Program-made: the position numbers and the translations under genes | Shown here: positions 56,660 through 64,000 of the stretch, piece by piece | Numbering within the stretch: the stretch's first letter is position 1 | Layout: the number at the start of each line of letters is the position of its first letter | Assembly: GCA_027627225.1 (NCBI GenBank) | Contig: JAPFQT010000035.1 | Coordinates: forward strand, 218,501-282,500 | From: Congeria kusceri | Lineage: Eukaryota > Mollusca > Bivalvia > Myida > Dreissenidae | DNA length: 64,000 nucleotides | Direction: 5' to 3' | The notes under the pieces: generated by a model | Seen by the model: the letters and a program-made list of their open reading frames with translations, nothing else | Database searches by the model: none | What the model was told of the DNA's origin: nothing

Positions 56660-58707
56660 CTCTGAAAACAGTCGCTCGACAGTGCCTATGGAGCTCTTTT
56701 ACTTTTTCATACAGTATAGTTTTAACGTCGATGGAATGCCACGAAATCCACGACCATTATGCATAGACCGAGAACGTTCTAGTGTAAACACTGCTTGAAT
56801 GTAAGCGGATTAACATTGGCCTAACGAATATTAAATACCTTACTATCTATGATGGATTAAATTTTGCGGACGTTAAGCGCACTGCAGTGCACTTTTTTTT
56901 TTACACAAAATCTGAATGTTTTTTGTAGAACTATAAACATACTACTGATATACGGCGATAATAATGTAAATATTTCTTATTGAAAAAAAGTTTATAATTA
57001 AAAACGTGTAAATCGGTATACATTAATTTGTTGAATTGATAGCTCAAAGTATGGTTGAAAGAAATGCATAGATTATATACCATAGTTTACATAGTTAAAT
57101 TTCAAAAGTCGTCAACAATAAGTTAAACTCTATGTAAATGAATGCAAACCCATATAGCTACCGGTGTACTTTGTAAACATATAAAGTATGCGGTTATTTT
57201 TATTGCTTTCTATCGTTCAAACATGGTCATATAGGAGCGATTTAATATAAAATATTTGTTAATATTAATTCCGAAACAAGATATCTAGGTTTTTCGCTTT
57301 TCGACCCTAGATTGACTAGAAATGGAACATTTTTAGAATGCAACCCCTTAGATTAATCTAGCCGGGAGTTAGGTTTATCGATATAGGGGGATTGCTTAGA
57401 AACATTTAAGTACATGTACATTCTACCCAAAAAGTTCAATCAAGTACACGTATATATAAGTGTTACACATATGAGTCTTACAGAGTGCGTTTGTATTGTT
57501 TAGCTCTTGAAGATTCGCTACTGTTACAATAGAATGTTGTTATGTTTTCGTTAAGGAAATAAAGACCTGTTCTTATAATTCTTTCAAACACGTACTTAAT
57601 TTCATATTAACTTGTACAAAATACTGAAACTTTTTGGTTAAAGCAACGGTTATATTTGAGACCTGCAGTTTTAACTGTAATGTATATACTAACTTCAAAC
57701 AGTGTACAAATAATAAAGTTACATTGATATTTTTAGTGTATGTTCTGCAAGGCTCCGGTTTTGAATCCAGAATGAATAATGAATGCTGTTTTTTTTTGTT
57801 TTTTTTTATGTTTTTAACGCACGCGATTAAAAAGTCTTTAAAATGTGTATTTCATTATGTCGACTAACAGAAGTATTTGTACATTCTATATAAAAAGGCC
57901 CTATTTACGTTTTTACCTGCATATTAATACTGCAAGTGTGGGCCATCATATTTTTATAACACTAGGCCTTTTGTCTGTGTTGCTTATGCATAGGACTTTC
58001 TGAAAGATTGGAAAAAAACAGTTAAAACATTAAATATATATTAACACTAATGATAGATATTAAACTGTAGTTCTCAGTTGAGAAAAAATTGTTCACACGT
58101 GTGTTTGCACATTGTTTCTAATACTATTATGTGAACAAATGTATATTTTACACAATCAAAGCTAATCAAAACTTAACCTACGAAAAGTTGTTTAAATTTG
58201 TGAAATTGTTAAAAATAGAATATGTTTATAGACGAGCACAATTATGTAGCGCGTGAACAAATGTATACACTTGTATGTGTATCTATTTCATTTCTATATT
58301 TTAATAGTCACTTGTAGGTAGCCTTACATGCTTTGTATAATTGCGTAGACTGATTAAACTGTCGGCACGCACGCACGCACAAACACACACACGCACACGC
58401 ACACACACACACTCCAAATTTGGCTAGTCCTCTCTATACAGATACTCCAGTTTATATATAGAAAATGTATGTGAACTATTTGTAGCTTTGTATTTCTGTT
58501 CTAGCTGCACTGTACATTGTGTAATGACTTGAATACCTAAAGATATTAGGCAAATGTCCTACCACCCATTACCCTGTTAATGATTAGGGCACTTTTTTTA
58601 TCTAAGATATGGATGGGGCTCAAAAAGGTACTCTGAATTGGCTCGATTTAAACATAATATTGTAACTAGTTTAAAGACACAAATCATAATTAAATTTTAT
58701 ATACTCT
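56660..58707 (+). other. 2-kb spacer between LINE ORF1 and ORF2
   Basis: AT-rich and without coding potential beyond a 77-codon open frame (57634-57867) of low-complexity character. It contains an AATAAA at about 57558 and a CA/CACG microsatellite at 58365-58413. It may be an insertion, or the two ORFs may belong to two adjacent LINE copies. Confidence 0.5.
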
Positions 58708-61227
58708 ATGCCAATTAACATCTGTACTTTTAACACTAAAGGTTTAGCGTCATCAGCGAAGCGGTGCCAAATATTTCAATGGCTTAAGGAGAACAAGTTC
58801 ACAATATGTTTGTTGCAGGAAATACACTGTAAAAAACCTATTGATACAGTTGCATGGTCTAATCAATGGGGTGGAGACATGTTTTTAAGTGGTAATAGCT
58901 CAAACTCTTTAGGTGTTGGCATTTTTATCAATTCTAATCAAAATTTGGATTATAAAGTTAAAAATTATATTGAGGTTATTGAAGGTAGACTTCAACTTTT
59001 AGAAATAGAAATAAAAGAAAAATTAATAATTATTATAAATATATATGGTATGAACACGGATAATGTAGACTTTTTTAACATCTTAGACGGCTATATACAA
59101 ACATACAATGAGCACTCGATCATAATTGGACGAGACTTTAACACTGTTATCAACTACAAACTAGATAAACTTAACGGTAGGAATGATACCAACAAAAATT
59201 GTAACAAAAAGATAAATGAAATATTAGAAAATTATGATCTATGCGATGTTTGGCGAATTTTACACCCAAATCAAAAAATATTTACGTGGCATTCAAACAC
59301 GAAACCGCCTATATTTTGCAGGCTTGATTACTTCCTAACTTCTTCAAATTTAACAAATTACATAACATCATGTAAAATTACAGCGGGGTTTAAATCCGAC
59401 CATTCAATCGTATCACTTCAACTTGAATTATCAAGTGACAAGCGGGGTCCAGGATATTTAAAAATCAACAACTTATATCTACTGGACGCAGAATACCAAA
59501 GACTTATAAAAACATCGATCAATGAAATTGCTCGAATAAACAGTGAAGCCAACCCAAATACAATATGGGAAATTATAAAAGGCAACATTCGAGATGTTAC
59601 AATAAAATATTCTAGCCAAAAAAATAAAACAAAACAAAAGCAAGAAATGGAACTTAAAAATAAAATATCTAAATTAGAAAAGGAACTCGTGCTTAATCCA
59701 AACGATATAACAACAGAAGAAAATCTTAAAAATGCTAAAAATGAAATGAACGAATTAGTTGAATACAATATAGCAGGAATATTATTAAGAGCTAAAGCAA
59801 AATGGATAGAAGGTTCAGAAAAAAATACAAATTACTTTTCCAATCTTGAGAAAAAACGATCTGAGGCTAAAACAATTCAACAATTCAAAACACAAGATCA
59901 TAATGTAATTAACGACGGCATTTCAGTGGAATTTTATAAAATATTTTGGAAGGAAATAAAAGATCATTTAATCAAATCTCTAAATTACTCTCTTGATAAC
60001 AACAAATTAACAGAGCTCCAAAAACAAAGTATCATCACGTTAATACCAAAACAAGGAAAGGATACTCTTATAATTGAAAACTGGAGACCTGTCTCTTTAC
60101 TTAATGTAGACTACAAAATAGCATCCAAAACAATAGCAAACCGTATAAAGCCACACTTAAATAAAATTATCAGTACAAATCAAACAGGGTTCATAAAAGG
60201 AAGATACATCGGCGAAAATGTCCGTATTATCCAGGAAATCATTGAAAAAGTCAATGACACAAACGAATCTGGTCTAATATTTTTCTCAGACTTCAATAAA
60301 GCCTTTGATAGTCTGGACCATGAGTTTATGTTCAAATGTCTTGAACATTTTGGTTTTAGTCAATATATTATAAATTGGGTTAAACTGTTTTATCAAAACG
60401 CAATGTCATGTGTAACAAATAATGGTCATTTTTCTGATTTTTTTAATATCCATAGAGGAGTTCGTCAGGGATGCCCTCTGTCTCCTTACCTATTTATTAT
60501 TTGTATAGAATTGTTATCAATAAAAATCGAGTCAGATCCAAATATTAAAGGTATAAATATACATAATGTGGAAGTAAAACAATCGATGTTCGCTGATGAC
60601 GCATCCTTTATGCTAGATGGCACACAAAAATCATTTGAAACATTAATACATGCAATTGAACAGTTTGCATTAATATCAGGTTTAACACTTAATAAAAACA
60701 AATGCAAAGTTTTAAAAATAGGCGCATTTAAACACAGTGAAACACAATACTGCAAACATAAAAAAATTATTTGGAACTCTCAACACGCATCAGCACTGGG
60801 TATAACGTTTAGCAACAATCCAAATGAAATAATTCAGTTAAACGTTCCAGCAAAAGTACAGGAATTTGAGAATTGTTTGCATAAATGGAAAAGATGGAAC
60901 TTGACTCCAATAGGGAAAATAACAGTCCTTAAAAGTTTTGCAATACCAAAGTTGGTATACCCATTTACGGTCCTGCCGAATCCTCCTGAACATTTTATGA
61001 AACAAATCACGCATACAAGCTTCAAATTTCTTTGGCGCGACAAACCAGACAAAGTATCTAGAAAACGTATTGTTCAAGATTACACAGAGGGGGGACTTAA
61101 GATGTTAGACATAGACTGTTTTTTAAAATCTCTCAAAGCAAATTGGGTTAAACGTTTTATCTTCCAACAAGATTCAAAAATAATTCAAATATACACAACA
61201 TGCTTACAAGCGTTGGTGGAAACTTAA
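58708..61227 (+). pseudogene. LINE ORF2: APE endonuclease and reverse transcriptase (L1/Tx1-like), defective
   Basis: The 839-residue open frame starts 'MPINICTFNTKGL' (endonuclease N9), then 'LLQEIH' (E38), 'GRDFN' (D143, N145; families usually have GGDFN), 'CRLDYFL' and 'SDH' (D231, H232), all the apurinic-type endonuclease landmarks. Reverse transcriptase motifs follow: 'ENWRPVSLLNVDYKI', 'FSDFNKAFDS' (catalytic D528), 'GVRQGCPLSPYLF', 'FADD' (D630, D631) and 'GLTLNKNKCKVL'. Around residues 400-404 ('NVIND' to 'GISVEFYKIFW') the block that normally precedes motif 1 (the linker and the K/SPGxDG region) is missing without loss of frame. The frame stops at 61225-61227 through a one-base shift; the C-terminal part continues in the next frame from 61200. 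Confidence 0.92.
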
Positions 61228-62291
61228 TTTTTGAATCAAACCTTAAGCCATCTGAAGTGAAGGATTTAAAAATAAAATCGGAATTCCTAAAGAATGTAAT
61301 ACATGGATGGCTCTGTGAAACCTATAACGAAGTAAACGTGACAGTGTTTAAACAAATTATTTGGAACAACTCGTCTATAAAAAATAAAAACAAAACACTA
61401 TTTTACAAATCCTGGTTTGACAAAGGGGTTCTATTTCTAGAACATTTATTTGACTATAGAGTAAAGCAATTTTACTCCTTTTCAGACATACAATACCTAT
61501 ATAATATAGAACAAGGGGACTTTCTGAAATATAATAGTTTAATCTGTAGCATTCCGTCTGAATGGAAACAAACACTACAGCAAAATAATATAGACTATAC
61601 AACCCCCGATAATATGTTAAATAAACTAAAAGATTCTACAAAAGTATGTAAACTAATATACAAATTACTGTTAAAAAGAGAAAAACCCATTGAATTCAAA
61701 CAAATGAGCAAATGGAAAACAGTATTAGATTTGGAATCTCTAGACCCTAAGACTATTTTCAGCCAACCACTAAAGTTATCAATTGATACTAAAATTAGGT
61801 ATTTCCAATACAAATATCTAATGCAGATCATCCCCAACAATATATACTTATACAAATGCAATTTAACACCCTCAAATCTATGTGACTTTTGCTCTATGTA
61901 CCCAGAATCAAATTTACATTTGTTCTGGGAATGCCAATGGACCCAAATATTTTGGACTGATGTAAAGCAGTATATACAAGAAAAACTTGGAATTGAAGAA
62001 AACATAGAACTAACTTTTACCACTATGTCCTTTTGTAACTGCGTAACAGTAAACAAAAATGATTCATTCTGTATAAATTTTATAGTTATGTTAGCCAAGT
62101 ACTATATTTTCAAAAGCAAACTTGAAAAACGTGTGCCTCAAATAGCCAGTTTTCAAAATGTCCTAAATCATCGCCTCAAAATTGAAGAAATTATAGCAAA
62201 GTCAACTAATAAGAGCCAAATACATCAATTACGCTGGAGATGTTTTATGGAGGCATCTGACGAACATGAAAGCCCCATCCAAACGTCCTAA
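61200..62291 (+). pseudogene. LINE ORF2 C-terminal part with zinc knuckle (frameshifted continuation)
   Basis: 363 residues in the -1 frame relative to the upstream part; the true junction is within about 61195-61203 ('IYTT' to 'MLTSVGGNLIF'). 'SVGGNLIFESNL' and 'KSWFDKGVLFLEHLFD' are typical of the region after the reverse transcriptase thumb. 'CDFCSMYPESNLHLFWEC' (from residue 228, C-x2-C...H...C) is the zinc knuckle found near the ORF2 C-terminus, needed for RNA binding in related elements. The ATG at 61200 is only the first in this frame, not a likely start. Confidence 0.9.
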
Positions 62292-62663
62292 CTAATTTTT
62301 TTGTTTAACCAGCTTTTCATTTATTTATAACTTCTGGTCACTGTCCAGTCACTTTTGTGAAATAATTGTTGTTTTTTTTCCAAATACACTTTTTTATTAT
62401 TATTTTTTCCACTGGTAAAGTTAAACAAACAAAACTTTTATTTTCAAACACCCTACTTATATTTGATAGATTTTTTTTTTTTTTTTTTTTTCCCTTTTCT
62501 TCATATACACATTTTAAATTGACCTCCCTGACAAAACATTAAAACATCTTTATTTTTTCTAGACATACTTATGTACAAGGTTTGTAAATGGTGTTTTTGT
62601 ATGTTCAAGTATAACAAATATGTTTATGAAAATTAATAAATTTGGAATAACAAAAAAAAAAAA
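62292..62663 (+). other. LINE 3' UTR, polyadenylation signal and poly(A) tail
   Basis: A T-rich 3' UTR with T21 near 62470-62490 leads to AATAAA at 62635-62640 and an A12 tail at 62652-62663. This marks the 3' end of the retrotransposon. I did not find the matching upstream target-site duplication of 'gttctaatgaacg'. Confidence 0.75.
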
Positions 62664-62664
62664 G

Positions 62665-62905
62665 TTCTAATGAACGTAAATGCCGTTTATTCGACTGAAA
62701 ACTGTTTATTATTTACAAAATGCAATTTATAATGTCTATGTTCGAAAACGTTTGGTCCGAATGGAATACACACTCATGTACATGCTGATTTACTCCAGAA
62801 GCATCACCAGCTATCGCATACAGAAACAAAACGATAAAAATTTACAAAAACATTATTATTTTACCGATTTCAATGCAGTTTATTTTTATTTGGATCGGTA
62901 AGATG
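62665..62905 (+). repeat. Dispersed repeat related to 17489-17830, possibly decayed coding
   Basis: It starts immediately after the LINE poly(A) tail. Its one continuous open frame (62680-62901) reads 'MPFIRLKTVYYLQNAIYN', then 'RMEYTLMYMLIY', 'ITSYRIQ' and 'YYFTDFNAVYF'. These segments match the copy at 17.5 kb in order. Protein not recognised. Confidence 0.5.
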
Positions 62906-62994
62906 TCCATTAGAAATGATTTCTGTAATGTGTTATTTTTACTACATATATATGTACTGCCACTTTAAATACCACATTTCTGATTGATCTTTAA

Positions 62995-63370
62995 ATTAAG
63001 ATTCCTCCAAAAATCTTTTAATTGCCAGACATTTTGGAATTGCCTACTGAAATAGTTCTAATAAAACAACCATTACAACAATTTCAATCAAGGCTATGAT
63101 CAGTTTTGACATGAATATTTTAGGTCATGAAGTACAACCTAATTAAAGGCATTTCAATAGGTTGTATTTTATAAGAGCAGAATCATGCGAATTCGCTCGT
63201 GAACAAGGCTTACTGCTAAACAATCCTTAATATCTGAAATGTGAATCACACACAAAAGTTTTTCAAAATGGTATATAATGTTGATCAGAAGTTTACAATG
63301 CCAATGTGCATGGGCATAATCCATGGTATATTTTCTTGAAAACGTGTACCGGTATCCTATTGAAAATATT
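62995..63370 (+). repeat. Dispersed repeat related to 53330-53690
   Basis: Ordered matches: 'gacattttggaattgcct', 'ccattacaacaatttcaatc', 'aaggcatttcaataggttg', 'tatataatgttgatcag', 'cctattgaaaatatt'. It may belong with 62665-62905 to one larger old element. Confidence 0.5.
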
Positions 63371-64000
63371 TTAACTAAAGGTGCACTAAATGGAAAATTT
63401 GTATACCAAAGTTTGCTTTTTTGAAGATTTTATTCAATTATTCTTATATATCCAATGAAAATTTAACTTAATGAGTACATAGTGAAAGATTTTGTATAAC
63501 AAAGCTTGTGGTTATTTGATCAGGGCTATGTGACACAAAGGAATTCACTGGGAGGGGAATCTCATTATCGAGCTTTTCAAAATTGTGTAGTGTCTATTGG
63601 TTAGTTTTCAAACATCATAATTGGACCATAGAATTTGTAACGCATATTATTTCAGCTAAACTTGTCTGCATTTTTTATCAAATTAGCACTGGTAACTACG
63701 TGCCAAAGATATATTAACGAGAAACGATAATAGATCTGTGATTGTGCTTTTGTGTGTTAACAATTGCTTTCACATCCCAATTTGAAGTCAGTCGTAAGGG
63801 ATATGATATGCTTTTATACTCAGAGTAGTGTTTTATCTTATTTTACCTTCTACTGCTTCTGGTATCTATTACTAAACCATCAGATACAACAAAGTATGCC
63901 CCAATGCAATTGTAAAGTAAAATGGACGAAGAACCAACACAATTTAGACAGAAAGAGGTATGAGCAAATCCAGTATGATACACTTTCACATTAACTATGA
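63371..64000. other. Gene-free end of window
   Basis: No gene, repeat or RNA recognised. Confidence 0.4.

Noticed and set aside
59418..59768. Minus-strand open frames across LINE ORF2
   Set aside because: Antisense shadows of a long AT-rich coding frame.

Overview
The window is eukaryotic and looks like a metazoan, most likely bivalve mollusc, genome. It is AT-rich, genes are sparse and split by introns with GT-AG boundaries, and most of the sequence is repetitive. Several repeat types are ones I associate with bivalves, and Dreissena-type mussels are my best guess from memory: tandem units carrying 'gtgaccttgacc' with an ACCG microsatellite and a TTCG hairpin end, 'cataactctgtcaaaa' units, a roughly 260 bp inverted-repeat element beginning 'cgtgtcgtgggaaaaccgg', and tRNA-derived SINEs. 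I could not run a search, so the species is inference.

Layout. 1-2096: ends of dispersed repeats, a 52-bp minisatellite, a block of ~160-bp units and a tRNA-like sequence. 2097-10536: one large 27/28-bp satellite with two kinds of higher-order repeat and a duplicated non-satellite insert. 10537-23082: mostly non-coding, with inverted-repeat elements (some enclosing a tRNA-like sequence), a 5'-truncated LINE, a 22-bp minisatellite and a pearl/Helitron-like element. 23083-34515: a decayed Tc1-like transposase, a second satellite (59/65 bp), a 43-bp array apparently derived from a SINE core, and more tRNA-like elements. 38237-43851: the one well supported host gene, a three-exon TRIM-like gene on the minus strand (two B-boxes, coiled coil, NHL-type propeller, no RING). 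45105-46779: orphan exon-like pieces, one resembling half a thrombospondin type 1 repeat. 40668-55080: many nonautonomous repeats. 55659-62663: a nearly full-length but broken L1/Tx1-like LINE, with ORF1, a long spacer, ORF2 and a poly(A) tail. 62665-63370: old dispersed repeats with relatives at 17.5 and 53.3 kb.

No operon, CRISPR array, rRNA gene or convincing functional tRNA gene was found. The TRIM-like gene splices in frame across all three exons to 564 residues. Its introns carry the same repeat families as the intergenic DNA. The long open frames inside the satellites arise because the 27-bp unit is a multiple of three, so they are not annotated as genes. I did not recognise any complete, previously undescribed functional system. 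The most unusual structures are the tRNA-like cores enclosed by TTAAAGGGAC inverted repeats, the SINE-core tandem array, and the hammerhead-like motif inside the satellite insert.
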